Positions 38,694-48,371 of a stretch of DNA of 64,000 nt are shown here, piece after piece (within the stretch, counting starts at the first letter, position 1; the number at the start of each line of letters is the position of its first letter). The notes under the pieces are model-generated. The model saw only the letters and a list, made by a program, of their open reading frames with translations. It ran no database searches and was not told the DNA's origin. The position numbers and the translations under genes are program-made. Origin of the DNA: Streptomyces sp. ACA25 (lineage in GTDB: Bacteria; Actinomycetota; Actinomycetes; Streptomycetales; Streptomycetaceae); NCBI RefSeq assembly GCF_028200735.1, contig NZ_JAQKPV010000008.1, forward strand, positions 229,550 to 293,549, read 5' to 3'.

Positions 38694-40286
38694 ATGACTG
38701 TCGTGCAGCCCGTGATCATCGTCGGCGCGGGCCCTACGGGGCTCGCGCTGGCCCTCGCCCTGGCCCGGCAGGGCGTCCCCACCCTGGTGCTGGACGAAGG
38801 CGACGGCCGGATCGCCCCGCGCCCGGCGCGCACCTGCGTGCTGCCCCCCGACACCGCCCGCTGGGCCGGCCTGCCCGCGGCCCGGGAGGACACCGAGGTC
38901 TGGGAAGCCTGGCGCACCACGCACCGGGGCAGGACCGCACAGTTCACCGAGTTCACCACGGGCGAGGCCCCCGTCCATCTGCCGCAGCACACCCTGGAGC
39001 AGGCGCTCCGGGACGCCGCCCGGGGCGAGGAGCTGGTGCGGCTCGCCCCCGGCTGCCGGCTGACCGGCCTGGAGCAGGACGCGGACGGGGTCACCGCCGA
39101 CGTCACCACCGGCGATGACGGAGCCGGGTCCGCACAACACCGCGGCAGTCATCTGGTCGGCTGTGACGGCAGCCGGTCGACGGTGCGCAAGCTGCTCGGC
39201 ATCCCCTTTCCCGGCCGGACCGCCGTGGAACGCTACGCGGTGGCAGCGCTGCGCCTCACCCTGCCGTGGCCCGGGGAGGCAGGGCTCCACCGCGCGCTGC
39301 GCGGCCCCGGCCGCGGGGAGATCGGCGAGGTCACCGCACGACCGCTCGCCGGCGGGCGGTGGCGGCTGGACTGGCCGCTGCCCGACGACACCTCACTCGT
39401 CACCCCGGACGCCATGCTCGACCGGATTCACCGCACCCTCGCCGCCTGGCACGAGGGCGACATCCCCGAGTACGCGCTGCTGGACACCGGGGTGCACATC
39501 TGCCATCAGCGCCTCGCCCGGCGCTGGCGGTCCGGGCGCGCGTTCCTCGCCGGGGACGCCGCCCATCTGGTGGGTGCCCTCGGCGCCCAGCAGGTCGCCG
39601 AGTCACTGCGCGATGTCCAGAACCTCGCCTGGAAGCTGGCCGTCGACTGGCACCACGGCGACGCGGAGGTCCTGCTCGACAGCTACCAGGCGGAGCGCCG
39701 GGCCGCTGTCGGCCGCCGGCTGCGGGCCGTGGACCAGGCACTCCCCCTGGTACGCGGCCGGAACGCGCTCACCGAACGCATCATGGTGCGCGGCCGGGCC
39801 CGGCTCACTCTGCTCACCGACAGCCAGCTGGGCCGCGGGGCGCTGGGCACCCCGGGCAACTACGCGAACTCCCCGCTCGCCCCGCCGGAGGACCACGGGA
39901 CGGTGACCGACACCCCGCCCGGCTCCCCGGTGGCCGACGTCCCGGTCACCGCGCTGGACGGCAGCCGGGCCCGATTGCACGACTGGCTGGGCGGCCCGCC
40001 GCTCGTGGTGCTGACGGCACCGGGCTCCCGGGTATGGGACGCCCGCCACTGGCTGTCGGCCGGGCTGATTCCCGAGCTGGCCGCCACGCTGCACGAGCTC
40101 CCGATGGCTTCGGAGCTCCTGGTCACCGAGGCGTTTCCGGGCGCACCGGCGCACACCCTTCTGGTGGTGCGCCCCGACGGCCATCTGGCGGCAGCCCTGC
40201 CGGGGGCCGACCTTCCGGGCCTGCGGGCCTGCGTCACCGCCCTGCGGGGCGTCGCCCCGCGGACTCCTGCGCCCCGACCCCGGTAG
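38694..40286 (+). CDS. FAD-dependent aromatic-ring monooxygenase
   Basis: 530 residues from the ATG at 38694 (GGTGGG upstream). The PHBH-type fold has the FAD-binding GAGPTG at 11-16, VGCDGSRSTVRK (the DG motif) and FLAGDAAHLVGALGAQQVAE (the second FAD motif with GD). In this family the GDAAH motif is usually followed by P, so HLVGALG is a small departure. The C-terminal ~110 residues resemble the thioredoxin-like domain of phenol/polyketide hydroxylases, without a CxxC. Substrate unknown. No biosynthetic cluster is nearby. It could be read through from gluD, and it converges on recX with 19 bases between stops. Confidence 0.85.
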   Translation: MTVVQPVIIVGAGPTGLALALALARQGVPTLVLDEGDGRIAPRPARTCVLPPDTARWAGLPAAREDTEVWEAWRTTHRGRTAQFTEFTTGEAPVHLPQHTLEQALRDAARGEELVRLAPGCRLTGLEQDADGVTADVTTGDDGAGSAQHRGSHLVGCDGSRSTVRKLLGIPFPGRTAVERYAVAALRLTLPWPGEAGLHRALRGPGRGEIGEVTARPLAGGRWRLDWPLPDDTSLVTPDAMLDRIHRTLAAWHEGDIPEYALLDTGVHICHQRLARRWRSGRAFLAGDAAHLVGALGAQQVAESLRDVQNLAWKLAVDWHHGDAEVLLDSYQAERRAAVGRRLRAVDQALPLVRGRNALTERIMVRGRARLTLLTDSQLGRGALGTPGNYANSPLAPPEDHGTVTDTPPGSPVADVPVTALDGSRARLHDWLGGPPLVVLTAPGSRVWDARHWLSAGLIPELAATLHELPMASELLVTEAFPGAPAHTLLVVRPDGHLAAALPGADLPGLRACVTALRGVAPRTPAPRPR

Positions 40287-40305
40287 CCACGGTTCCGTGA
40301 GCGGC

Positions 40306-40917
40306 TCAGTGATCCGGGAAGTCTTGTTCGAGAAGCTCGGAGTCCTCTCCCTCGGCCTCCAGCGCCTGCCGCACCACCCGGAGTGCCATCCCCTCGGGAT
40401 ACCCCTTGCGGGCGAGCATCCCGGCCAGCCGCCGTATCCGCTTCTGCCGGTCCAGGCCGCGGGAGGCCCGCAGCTTGCGCTCCACCAGGGCCCGGGCAGC
40501 AGCCTCCTCGGCCTGGGGATCGAGCCGCCCCACCGCCTCCTCGACCACCGCGGCGTCCACGCCCTTGGCGCGCAGCTCGCGGGCGAGCGCCCGGCGGGCG
40601 AGCTTCCGGCTGTGGTGCCGTGACTCCACCCAGGCATCCGCGAAGGCCACATCGTCGATCAGCCCGACCTCCTCGAAGCGGTCCAGGATCTCGGCCGCCG
40701 CCTCCTCGGGAATATCAGCCGCGCGCAGCGCGTCGGCGAGCTGCTGCCGGGTGCGCGGCGTCCCGGTGAGCAGGCGGAGACAGATGGCCCGCGCCTGTTC
40801 CACGGGATCGCGCGACGGCTCCGCTCCGGCCCTCGACGGAACGGAGCCCTCGCTGCTCCTGCGTTCCGCACCCGCTGCGCTCGGCGGGTGCTCCGGCCAG
40901 TCGCTGCGCCGGGTCAT
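40306..40917 (-). CDS. recX: Regulatory protein RecX
   Basis: 203 residues. After a ~40-residue polar N-terminus come three helical RecX repeats: RAICLRLLTGTPRTRQQLADAL, FADAWVESRHHSRKLARRAL and KRIRRLAGMLARKGY. RecX binds in the groove of RecA filaments and limits RecA activity. Its ATG follows the recA stop by 3 bases, so expression is coupled to recA. Confidence 0.95.
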   Translation of the reverse strand: MTRRSDWPEHPPSAAGAERRSSEGSVPSRAGAEPSRDPVEQARAICLRLLTGTPRTRQQLADALRAADIPEEAAAEILDRFEEVGLIDDVAFADAWVESRHHSRKLARRALARELRAKGVDAAVVEEAVGRLDPQAEEAAARALVERKLRASRGLDRQKRIRRLAGMLARKGYPEGMALRVVRQALEAEGEDSELLEQDFPDH

Positions 40918-40920
40918 CCG

Positions 40921-42039
40921 TCAGCTCTTGACGGCGGCCGGCTTGGCGGCCTTCGCGGTCTTCACGGCTTTCGCCGCCGCGGGCGCTGCTGCCTTGTCCT
41001 CCGTGGCGGCGTCGGCGCCCGGCTGCGGCTCCGGCGCCTGGGTCTTCGGGCCGATGCCCAGCTTCTCCTTGATCTTCTTCTCGATCTCGTTGGCGAGGTC
41101 GGGGTTGTCCCGGAGGAAGTTCCGGGCGTTTTCCTTGCCCTGGCCGAGCTGGTCGCCCTCGTAGGTGTACCAGGCACCGGACTTCCGCACGAAGCCGTGC
41201 TCCACACCCATGTCGATCAGGCCGCCCTCCCGGCTGATGCCGATGCCGTAGAGGATGTCGAACTCGGCCTGCTTGAACGGCGGCGCGACCTTGTTCTTGA
41301 CCACCTTGACGCGGGTTCGGTTGCCCACCGCGTCGGTGCCGTCCTTGAGTGTTTCGATGCGGCGGATGTCCAGCCGGACCGAGGCGTAGAACTTCAGCGC
41401 CTTGCCACCGGTCGTGGTCTCGGGCGAACCGAACATCACGCCGACCTTCTCGCGGAGCTGGTTGATGAAGACCGCGGTGGTCTTGGAGTGGCTGAGCGCT
41501 CCGGCGATCTTCCGCAGGGCCTGGCTCATGAGGCGGGCCTGCAGACCGACGTGCGAGTCGCCCATCTCTCCTTCGATCTCCGCGCGCGGCACCAGGGCGG
41601 CCACGGAGTCGATGATGATGAGGTCCAGCGCGCCGGAGCGGATCAGCATGTCCACGATCTCCAGCGCCTGCTCGCCGTTGTCCGGCTGCGACAGGATCAG
41701 GGAGTCGGTGTCCACCCCGAGGTTCTTCGCGTACTCCGGGTCCAGCGCGTGCTCGGCGTCCACGAAGGCGACGGTGCCGCCGGCCCGCTGGGCGTTGGCC
41801 ACCGCGTGCAGAGTCAGGGTGGTCTTTCCGGACGATTCCGGACCGAACACCTCCACCACCCGGCCGCGCGGGAGGCCGCCGACTCCCAGGGCCACGTCGA
41901 GGGCCGTCGAGCCGGTGGGGATGACGTCGATCGGCTCGTTGGGCCGGTCCCCCATGCGCATGACTGCGCCCTTGCCGAACTGTCGTTCAATCTGCGCGAG
42001 AGCGGCGTCGAGCGCCTTCTCGCGGTCCGTACCTGCCAT
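40921..42039 (-). CDS. recA: Recombinase RecA
   Basis: 372 residues from the ATG at 42039. An extra upstream ATG at 42075 is out of line with the family. Walker A GPESSGKT is at 66-73, and [18 protein letters not shown], the L1/L2 DNA-binding loops ([21 protein letters not shown] and [22 protein letters not shown]) are intact. RecA coats single-stranded DNA, exchanges strands and triggers LexA self-cleavage. The last ~35 residues form an Ala/Lys-rich tail, a common high-GC actinobacterial extension. An SOS box lies upstream and recX follows in the same operon. Confidence 0.98.
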   Translation of the reverse strand: MAGTDREKALDAALAQIERQFGKGAVMRMGDRPNEPIDVIPTGSTALDVALGVGGLPRGRVVEVFGPESSGKTTLTLHAVANAQRAGGTVAFVDAEHALDPEYAKNLGVDTDSLILSQPDNGEQALEIVDMLIRSGALDLIIIDSVAALVPRAEIEGEMGDSHVGLQARLMSQALRKIAGALSHSKTTAVFINQLREKVGVMFGSPETTTGGKALKFYASVRLDIRRIETLKDGTDAVGNRTRVKVVKNKVAPPFKQAEFDILYGIGISREGGLIDMGVEHGFVRKSGAWYTYEGDQLGQGKENARNFLRDNPDLANEIEKKIKEKLGIGPKTQAPEPQPGADAATEDKAAAPAAAKAVKTAKAAKPAAVKS

Positions 42040-42135
42040 GGGGACCACCCGGGGTGTCTGAGTCGATCGCTTCACATCTAGGGACGTTAGCGCCCGCCAC
42101 TGACAATCGGCCGGGCACCCTGCTCACCCCCATGC

Positions 42136-42161
42136 AAATGGGTGTTCGAATTTCGTGTCAA
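42136..42161 (-). promoter_or_regulatory. recA promoter -35 element with overlapping SOS box
   Basis: On the minus strand a perfect TTGACA (42161-42156) is followed by GAACACCCATTT (42147-42136), a one-mismatch form of GAAC-N4-GTTY similar to the SOS box I recall for Streptomyces recA. The -10 is weak (TTGCAT, spacing 18). LexA binding here would cover the promoter spacer. The site is about 100-120 bases before the recA start. Confidence 0.65.
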
Positions 42162-42200
42162 CCCAGGTGTCACATCTGTGGATATCCGGGAAAAATCAGC

Positions 42201-42395
42201 TCATCGTAGATGTGCGGGCACCTCGGTGGCGGCGCAGACCGCCCGCCAGACCTGCTTGGCCTCCCAGCCCTCGGCCAGTGCCTGGTGCACCGTCCGCCCG
42301 CCGAGCTCCGCCATCACATGGTCCCGGGCGAAGGAGTCCGCGTAGGCCCCGCCGAAGTGCTCCGCCATCCGCTGCCAGAAATCCGTCAACCGCAT
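42201..42395 (-). CDS. DUF3046 small protein
   Basis: 64 residues from the ATG at 42395 (MRLTDFWQRM). The family is small, actinobacterial and regularly upstream of recA. The conserved features are FWQRMAEHFG, AELGGRTVHQALAEG and WRAVCAATEVP. No function is known to me. It could be read through into recA, whose own SOS-controlled promoter lies just downstream of this gene. Confidence 0.85.
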   Translation of the reverse strand: MRLTDFWQRMAEHFGGAYADSFARDHVMAELGGRTVHQALAEGWEAKQVWRAVCAATEVPAHLR

Positions 42396-42543
42396 ACCCC
42401 CAGTATCACCGGCACCGGCGCGGTACCGGCGCACCCGGCCGCGTCACCCCGGACGCCGGTCACGGCATTGTCCGTGGCCGGGTGCACGATGGACCCGTGA
42501 CCACTTGCCCAGCCCAGCCCTGCCGCCCGGCCGGAGCGGAACG

Positions 42544-45500
42544 ATGAGCCACGAGGACCCGGCCGCCGCCCTGGACGCGTTCTCCCCCGCGACCGGGGCG
42601 TGGTTCCGGCAGGCCTTCCAGGCACCCACCGCCGCCCAGGCCGGCGCCTGGCGGGCGATCGCCGAGGAGTCGGACGCCCTGGTGGTGGCACCGACCGGCT
42701 CGGGCAAGACGCTCGCCGCCTTCCTCGCCTCGCTGGACCGGCTGGCCTCCGTCCCGCCCCCCGCCGACCCGCTCCGCCGCTGCCGGGTGCTGTATGTCTC
42801 ACCGCTGAAAGCCCTGGCGGTCGACGTGGAGCGCAACCTGCGCGGCCCGCTCACCGGTATCCGCCAGGAGTCGGTCCGGCTGGGGCTGCCCGAGCCGGAC
42901 ATCCGGGTGGGCATCCGCTCAGGTGACACCCCGCAGGCCGACCGCCGGGCCCTCGCCAGGCGCCCGCCGGACATCCTCATCACCACACCCGAGTCGCTCT
43001 TCCTGATGCTCACCTCGGCCGCCAGGGAAGCGCTGTCCGGGGTGGAGACGGTGATCCTGGACGAGGTGCACGCGGTCGCGGGCACCAAGCGCGGGGCGCA
43101 TCTGGCGCTCTCCCTGGAGCGCCTCGACGAGCTGCTCGACCGCCCGGCCCGGCGCATCGGCCTCTCCGCGACGGTCCGGCCGGTGGACGAGGTCGCCCGG
43201 TTTCTCTCCCCGCAGCGGAGAACCACGATCGTCCAGCCGCCGGCCGGCAAGACGTTCGACCTGTCGGTGGTCGTCCCGGTCCCCGACATGAGCGAGCTGG
43301 GCGGCGCGCCCGCACCGGACGCACCCGGCTCCGGGGAGCGGCCCTCCATCTGGCCCTCCGTGGAGGAACGGATCGTCGACCTGGTGCAGGACCACCGCTC
43401 GACCATCGTCTTCGTGAACTCCCGGCGCCTCGCGGAGCGGCTGTGCAACCGGCTGAACGAGATCGCCCACGAGCGGGCCACCGGTGAGCCGCTGCCGGAG
43501 GCACACGGTCCGTCCGAGCTCATGGGCGGCTCGGGTGCCGGCACCGGGGCACCGCCGGTCCTCGCCCGCGCACACCACGGCTCGGTGTCCAAGGATCAGC
43601 GGGCGCAGGTGGAGGAGGAGCTCAAGGCCGGCCGGCTGCCCGCCGTCGTCGCCACCTCCAGCCTGGAGCTCGGCATCGACATGGGAGCGGTGGACCTCGT
43701 GATCCAGGTGGAGTCCCCGCCCTCGGTGGCCTCCGGCCTGCAGCGGGTCGGCCGGGCCGGGCACCAGGTGGGTGCCGTCTCGACCGGAGTGGTCCTCCCC
43801 AAGTACCGCGGTGACCTGGTGCAGGCGGCGGTGGTCACCGAGCGGATGCGGCAGGGCGCCATCGAGGCGCTGCGGATCCCGGCCAACCCCCTGGACGTGC
43901 TCGCCCAGCAGGTGGTCGCGATGGCCGCGATGGACCGCTGGGACGTCGACGAGCTGCTGTCCGTCGTGCGCCGGGCAGCGCCCTTCGCCGCCCTCCCGGA
44001 GTCCGCCTACCACGCGGTCCTCGACATGCTCGCCGGGCGCTACCCGTCCGACGCCTTCGCGGAGCTGCGGCCCCGCCTGGTCTGGGACCGGATCGCCCAC
44101 ACCGTCAGCGGGCGGCCGGGCGCCCAGCGTCTCGCGGTCACCTCGGGCGGCACCATCCCGGACCGCGGCCTGTTCGGCGTGTTCCTCGTCGGCACCGATC
44201 CGAAGAAGGGCGGGGGCCGGGTCGGGGAGCTCGACGAGGAAATGGTCTACGAGTCCCGCACCGGGGACGTCTTCACGCTGGGCACCACCTCCTGGCGAAT
44301 CGAGGACATCACCCGGGACCGGGTGCTGGTCACCCCCGCTCCCGGGGTGCCCGCACGGCTGCCCTTCTGGAAGGGCGATCAGCTGGGCCGCCCGCTGGAG
44401 CTCGGCCGCGCCCTGGGGGCATTTCTCCGGGAGATCGGCTCACTGGCCCCGGAAGCGGCCCGGGAGCGCCTGACCGCGGCCGGGCTCGATGCCTGGGCGG
44501 TGGACAACGTCCTGGCCCATCTGCGGGAGCAGCGGGAAGCCTGCGGGCACGTGCCGGACGACCGGACCATCGTGGTGGAACGGTTCCGGGACGAGCTGGG
44601 CGACTGGCGGGTGGTCGTCCACTCCCCGTTCGGCGCGCAGGTGCACGCGCCGTGGGCACTGGCGCTCGGCGCCCGCCTCACCGAGCGGTTCGGGGTGGAC
44701 GCCCAGGTGCTGCACGCCGACGACGGCCTGGTGCTCCGGCTCCCCGACACCGACCTGCTGACCCTCGGTCCCGACCCGCTGCCGGAGACCGACCACGGGC
44801 CCCCCGGACCGGCGGGCGGTCAGGAGGACGGGCCCGCGCCGCTCGGAGCGGAGGACGTCCTGTTCGACACGGGCGAGGTCGAGCAGCTCGTCACCGACCA
44901 GGTGGGCGGCTCCGCGATGTTCGCCGCCCGCTTCCGCGAGTGCGCCGCCCGCGCCCTGCTGCTGCCGCGGCGCAGTCCCGGCCGGCGGACACCGCTGTGG
45001 CAGCAGCGGCAGCGGGCCGCCCAGCTGCTCTCGGTCGCGAGTGAGTTCGGCTCCTTCCCGATCATCCTGGAAGCCGTCCGAGAGTGCCTGCAGGACGTTT
45101 TCGACGTTCCCGGCCTCGCCCGGCTGATGTCGGACGTCGAGGCCCGCCGGGTGCGTCTGGTGGAGGTCACCACCCGGGAGCCGTCCCCGTTCGCCCGCTC
45201 ACTGCTGTTCGGCTACGTCGCGCAGTACCTCTACGAGGGTGACTCCCCGCTCGCGGAGCGGCGGGCGGCGGCCCTGTCGCTGGACTCCCGGCTGCTGGCC
45301 GAGCTGCTCGGCCAGGCCGAGCTGCGGGAGCTGCTGGACCCCGAGGTGCTCCGGGAGCTCGAGCGGGAGCTGCAGTGGCTGACCGACGACCGGCGGGTGA
45401 AGGATGCCGAGGGCGTCGCCGACCTGCTGCGGGTACTCGGCCCGCTCACGGAGGCAGCTCTGACCGACCGCGGAGCGGAGCTCGCGTGGGCACCGGAGCT

Positions 45501-47229
45501 GGCGGGCGCCCGCCGGGCGATCCGGGTGCGGGTCGCGGGTGAGGACCACTGGGCCGCGATCGAGGACGCCGGGCGGTTGCGGGACGCGCTCGGCGCCGCC
45601 CTGCCCGTCGGCGTTCCCGAGGCGTTCACCGAACCGGTCAAGGACCCGCTGGGTGACCTGCTCGGGCGGTTCGCTCGGACCCACGGCCCGTTCACCGCCG
45701 CTCAGCCGGCCGCGGCCTTCGGCCTCGGCGTGGCCGTCGTGGAAGGGGTCCTGCACCGTTTGGCGGCGGACGGCCGGATGGTGCACGGCGAGTTCCGGCC
45801 GGAGGGGGTCGGCCAGGAGTGGTGCGACCCGGCAGTGCTGCGCCGGCTGCGGCGCCGGTCGCTGGCCGCGCTGCGCGAGGAGCTGGAGCCGGTGCCGCCG
45901 TCCGCGCTGGCCGCCTTCCTTCCGCAGTGGCAGCACGTGGCGGGGACCGCGGGGGGAGGACTGCGCGGCACCGACGGTCTGCTGCGCGCCGTCGAGCAGC
46001 TCCAGGGCGCTCCGGTTCCGGCGTCGGCGTTGGAGAGGCTGGTGCTGCCCTCCCGGGTGTCCGGCTACGCGCCGGCGATGCTGGACGAACTGACGGTCTC
46101 CGGAGAGGTGCTCTGGGCGGGTGCCGGGGCGCTGCCCGGAAAGGACGGCTGGATCACCCTGTGCCCGGCGGACTCCGCCCCGCTCCTGCTGCCGGCCCCC
46201 TCCCCCCTGGAGCTCTCCCCGGTGCACACGGCTGTGCTGAACGCCCTCTCCGGTGGCTACGGCCTGTTCTTCCGGCAGCTCGCGGAGCGGGTCAGGGCGG
46301 CCGGGGCCGAGGTCTCCGAGCACGAGCTCGCCGATGCCGTCTGGGAGCTGGCCTGGTCCGGCCGCCTGACGAACGACACGCTCGGTCCGCTGCGCGCCCT
46401 GCTGGGCTCCGGGCGCACCGCCGGCTCCACCGCCCACCGCGCCCGGCGGAGCGTGCCCCGGGGCCGCTACGGCTCCTTCACCGGCGCCGCACGCCGCCCG
46501 CCGGCCTCCCGTTCCGGCCCGCCCACCGTGGCCGGCCGCTGGGCACTCCTGCCGGAGCAGGAGAGCGCGCCCACGCTACGCGCCCACGCGCTGGCCCGCA
46601 CCCTGCTGGACCGGCACGGGGTGGTCACCCGCGGGGCCGTCTCCGCCGAGGGGGTGGAGGGCGGATTTGCCGCGGCGTACCGGGTGCTGGCCGCTTTCGA
46701 GGAGACCGGCCGGGCCCGGCGCGGCTATGTGGTGGAAGGGCTGGGGGCTGCGCAGTTCGCCATGGACGGTGCCGTGGACCGGCTGCGGGCGGTGAGCACC
46801 GGCCGGGAGCGGGCCGCCCCGGACGCGGGCCGGCGGCCCGTGCTGCTGGCGGCCGCCGACCCGGCGAACGCCTACGGTGCCGCGCTGCCGTGGCCCGACC
46901 CACCGGAAGGTGCCGGGCACAAGCCGGGCCGGAAAGCCGGCTCACTGGTGGTGCTGGTCGACGGAGAGCTCACGCTCTACCTGGAGCGCGGGGGCAGAAC
47001 ACTGCTGGCCTGGCCGCCGGCGGAGGCCGCACTCCCCCGGGACGGCGCATCACCGGCGCTCGGAGCAGCGGCTGAGGAGCTCGCCACGGCCGCCCGGCAA
47101 GGGACGCTGGGTACGGTGACGGTGGAGCGCGTCAACGGTTCACCGGTGCTGAGCGATCCGTTCTGGGTGCGGCTGCTGGAAGCCGCCGGCTTCCACGCCA
47201 CCCCCCGCGGACTGCGCATCCGGGCCTGA
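42544..47229 (+). CDS. lhr: Large ATP-dependent helicase Lhr
   Basis: 1561 residues from the ATG at 42544 (GGAG upstream). The Lhr-core occupies the first ~850 residues: Walker A APTGSGKT at 49-56, DEVH at 173-176, SATVRP (motif III), SSLELGIDMG and QRVGRAGHQ (motifs V/VI), then a winged helix and the Lhr-specific beta-barrel. The C-terminal ~700 residues form the Lhr-CTD described in mycobacterial and E. coli Lhr as an oligomerisation module, here interrupted by Pro/Arg-rich linkers. Lhr is a 3'-5' single-strand translocase that prefers RNA:DNA hybrids. The gene is monocistronic and ends at a strong hairpin. Confidence 0.93.
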   Translation: MSHEDPAAALDAFSPATGAWFRQAFQAPTAAQAGAWRAIAEESDALVVAPTGSGKTLAAFLASLDRLASVPPPADPLRRCRVLYVSPLKALAVDVERNLRGPLTGIRQESVRLGLPEPDIRVGIRSGDTPQADRRALARRPPDILITTPESLFLMLTSAAREALSGVETVILDEVHAVAGTKRGAHLALSLERLDELLDRPARRIGLSATVRPVDEVARFLSPQRRTTIVQPPAGKTFDLSVVVPVPDMSELGGAPAPDAPGSGERPSIWPSVEERIVDLVQDHRSTIVFVNSRRLAERLCNRLNEIAHERATGEPLPEAHGPSELMGGSGAGTGAPPVLARAHHGSVSKDQRAQVEEELKAGRLPAVVATSSLELGIDMGAVDLVIQVESPPSVASGLQRVGRAGHQVGAVSTGVVLPKYRGDLVQAAVVTERMRQGAIEALRIPANPLDVLAQQVVAMAAMDRWDVDELLSVVRRAAPFAALPESAYHAVLDMLAGRYPSDAFAELRPRLVWDRIAHTVSGRPGAQRLAVTSGGTIPDRGLFGVFLVGTDPKKGGGRVGELDEEMVYESRTGDVFTLGTTSWRIEDITRDRVLVTPAPGVPARLPFWKGDQLGRPLELGRALGAFLREIGSLAPEAARERLTAAGLDAWAVDNVLAHLREQREACGHVPDDRTIVVERFRDELGDWRVVVHSPFGAQVHAPWALALGARLTERFGVDAQVLHADDGLVLRLPDTDLLTLGPDPLPETDHGPPGPAGGQEDGPAPLGAEDVLFDTGEVEQLVTDQVGGSAMFAARFRECAARALLLPRRSPGRRTPLWQQRQRAAQLLSVASEFGSFPIILEAVRECLQDVFDVPGLARLMSDVEARRVRLVEVTTREPSPFARSLLFGYVAQYLYEGDSPLAERRAAALSLDSRLLAELLGQAELRELLDPEVLRELERELQWLTDDRRVKDAEGVADLLRVLGPLTEAALTDRGAELAWAPELAGARRAIRVRVAGEDHWAAIEDAGRLRDALGAALPVGVPEAFTEPVKDPLGDLLGRFARTHGPFTAAQPAAAFGLGVAVVEGVLHRLAADGRMVHGEFRPEGVGQEWCDPAVLRRLRRRSLAALREELEPVPPSALAAFLPQWQHVAGTAGGGLRGTDGLLRAVEQLQGAPVPASALERLVLPSRVSGYAPAMLDELTVSGEVLWAGAGALPGKDGWITLCPADSAPLLLPAPSPLELSPVHTAVLNALSGGYGLFFRQLAERVRAAGAEVSEHELADAVWELAWSGRLTNDTLGPLRALLGSGRTAGSTAHRARRSVPRGRYGSFTGAARRPPASRSGPPTVAGRWALLPEQESAPTLRAHALARTLLDRHGVVTRGAVSAEGVEGGFAAAYRVLAAFEETGRARRGYVVEGLGAAQFAMDGAVDRLRAVSTGRERAAPDAGRRPVLLAAADPANAYGAALPWPDPPEGAGHKPGRKAGSLVVLVDGELTLYLERGGRTLLAWPPAEAALPRDGASPALGAAAEELATAARQGTLGTVTVERVNGSPVLSDPFWVRLLEAAGFHATPRGLRIRA

Positions 47230-47263
47230 CCGGAGTTCCCCCGGTCACCCCACAGGAACAACA

Positions 47264-47315
47264 GCGCCAGGGGTGTGGGGTCCACCCTTCCGGGCGGATC
47301 CCACACCCCTGGCGC
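47264..47315. terminator. Bidirectional terminator between lhr and clgR
   Basis: A perfect 16-bp stem (47264-47279 with 47300-47315) extends inward by about three further pairs. It lies between convergent stops at 47229 and 47328. Confidence 0.85.
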
Positions 47316-47327
47316 CCTGTAGGCGTT

Positions 47328-47708
47328 TCAGGCCGCGACCACGTCGACCGCCTCGGCCGGCGCCTTGATCGTGACACGCTCCTCCGGGCGGCCCGTGACC
47401 GAGGTCACGCGCATCGGGTTGAGCATCGGACGCATCGGGGGCGGCACCGTGTCGCTCGCTGCGGACTGCGCCAGCTCAGCGAGAGCCAGCTCGTCACTGA
47501 CCTCCCGCAGAAGCTCCGACATCCGAACGTCCAGTGCGTCACAGATGGCGGCCAGCAACTCGGAGGAAGCTTCCTTCTGTCCGCGTTCGACCTCGGAAAG
47601 GTAGCCGAGCGAGACCCGGGCGGACGAGGAGACTTCGCGCAGAGTGCGGCCCTGACGTTGGCGCTGCCGACGCAGCACGTCACCCAGCAGGCGACGAAGC
47701 AGAATCAT
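47328..47708 (-). CDS. clgR: XRE-family regulator of Clp protease genes, ClgR
   Basis: 126 residues with a strong GGAGGGAG ribosome binding site. The helix-turn-helix (about 15-75) contains [20 protein letters not shown] and the recognition region [16 protein letters not shown]. This closely fits actinobacterial ClgR, the activator of clpP/clpC and lon. The C-terminus ends DVVAA. In Streptomyces the terminal alanines of ClgR have been reported to make it a substrate of ClpP1P2, which gives negative feedback. A short unannotated gap separates it from cinA upstream. Confidence 0.9.
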   Translation of the reverse strand: MILLRRLLGDVLRRQRQRQGRTLREVSSSARVSLGYLSEVERGQKEASSELLAAICDALDVRMSELLREVSDELALAELAQSAASDTVPPPMRPMLNPMRVTSVTGRPEERVTIKAPAEAVDVVAA

Positions 47709-47798
47709 CGGTGGCTCCCTCCTCGGACCTTGGCCTCGCTAGCTTCATGCCCCACCGTACCGCCTCGGACTCCCGCCGTGCGGGGAGCGATGTCGTGT

Positions 47799-48371
47799 TC
47801 ACTCAGGGCTGTAAACATCCGGCCCCGCAGCGGTGTTCCCTTCCCGGCAAGGTTCGGACCGGTTTGTGGAACATTCTTCGATTTTCTTCCTGGCATGCTC
47901 CAGCACCGCACACACACTGCCGCTGCGGATGCCGGCGCGGTCTCCGCTCAGCGACAGGTGCTGCGCCGATGCCTCCCGGTCCCCCGGGCCGCACACGGCG
48001 ACGAAGACGGTGCCGACCGGACGGCCGTCCTGCCGCGCGGGCCCCGCGACACCGGTGGTGGCCAGCCCCCAGTCCGCGCCGAGCCGCTCGCGGACCCCGG
48101 CCGCGAGCTGTCGCGCGACTTCCGGGTCGACCGCGCCGCGCTCCTCGAGCAGGGCCGCGTCCACGCCCAGCAGCTGGTGCTTCAACTCGGTGGCATAAGC
48201 CGTGACCGAGCCGAGGAACGTACCGGAGGCCCCCGGTGCTCCGGTGAGGGCAGCCGCCACCAGACCGCCGGTCAGCGATTCGGCGACGGCCACGGTCTGG
48301 CCCCGCTCCTTCAGCCGGGCCAGGACCTGAGCCGCGAGGGCGAACTCCGGCGACTCGCCGTCATCACTCAT
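47799..48371 (-). CDS. CinA C-terminal domain protein (nicotinamide-nucleotide amidase, PncC-like)
   Basis: 190 residues from the ATG at 48371. The sequence AESLTGGLVAAALT contains the Ser-Lys type active-site region of the PncC family, followed by LGSVTAYATELKHQLLGV, ADWGLATTGVAGP and GTVFVAVCGP. The enzyme deamidates NMN to NaMN, recycling pyridine nucleotide. The N-terminal MoCF half of full CinA is absent, as is normal for the short form. The C-terminal ~25 residues are an unusual Cys/Ser/Glu tail. The start overlaps the pgsA stop by 8 bases. Confidence 0.9.
   Translation of the reverse strand: MSDDGESPEFALAAQVLARLKERGQTVAVAESLTGGLVAAALTGAPGASGTFLGSVTAYATELKHQLLGVDAALLEERGAVDPEVARQLAAGVRERLGADWGLATTGVAGPARQDGRPVGTVFVAVCGPGDREASAQHLSLSGDRAGIRSGSVCAVLEHARKKIEECSTNRSEPCREGNTAAGPDVYSPE

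Noticed and set aside
38694..40286. Part of a secondary-metabolite gene cluster
   Set aside because: The monooxygenase is isolated between gluD and recX, and no biosynthetic partners are present.
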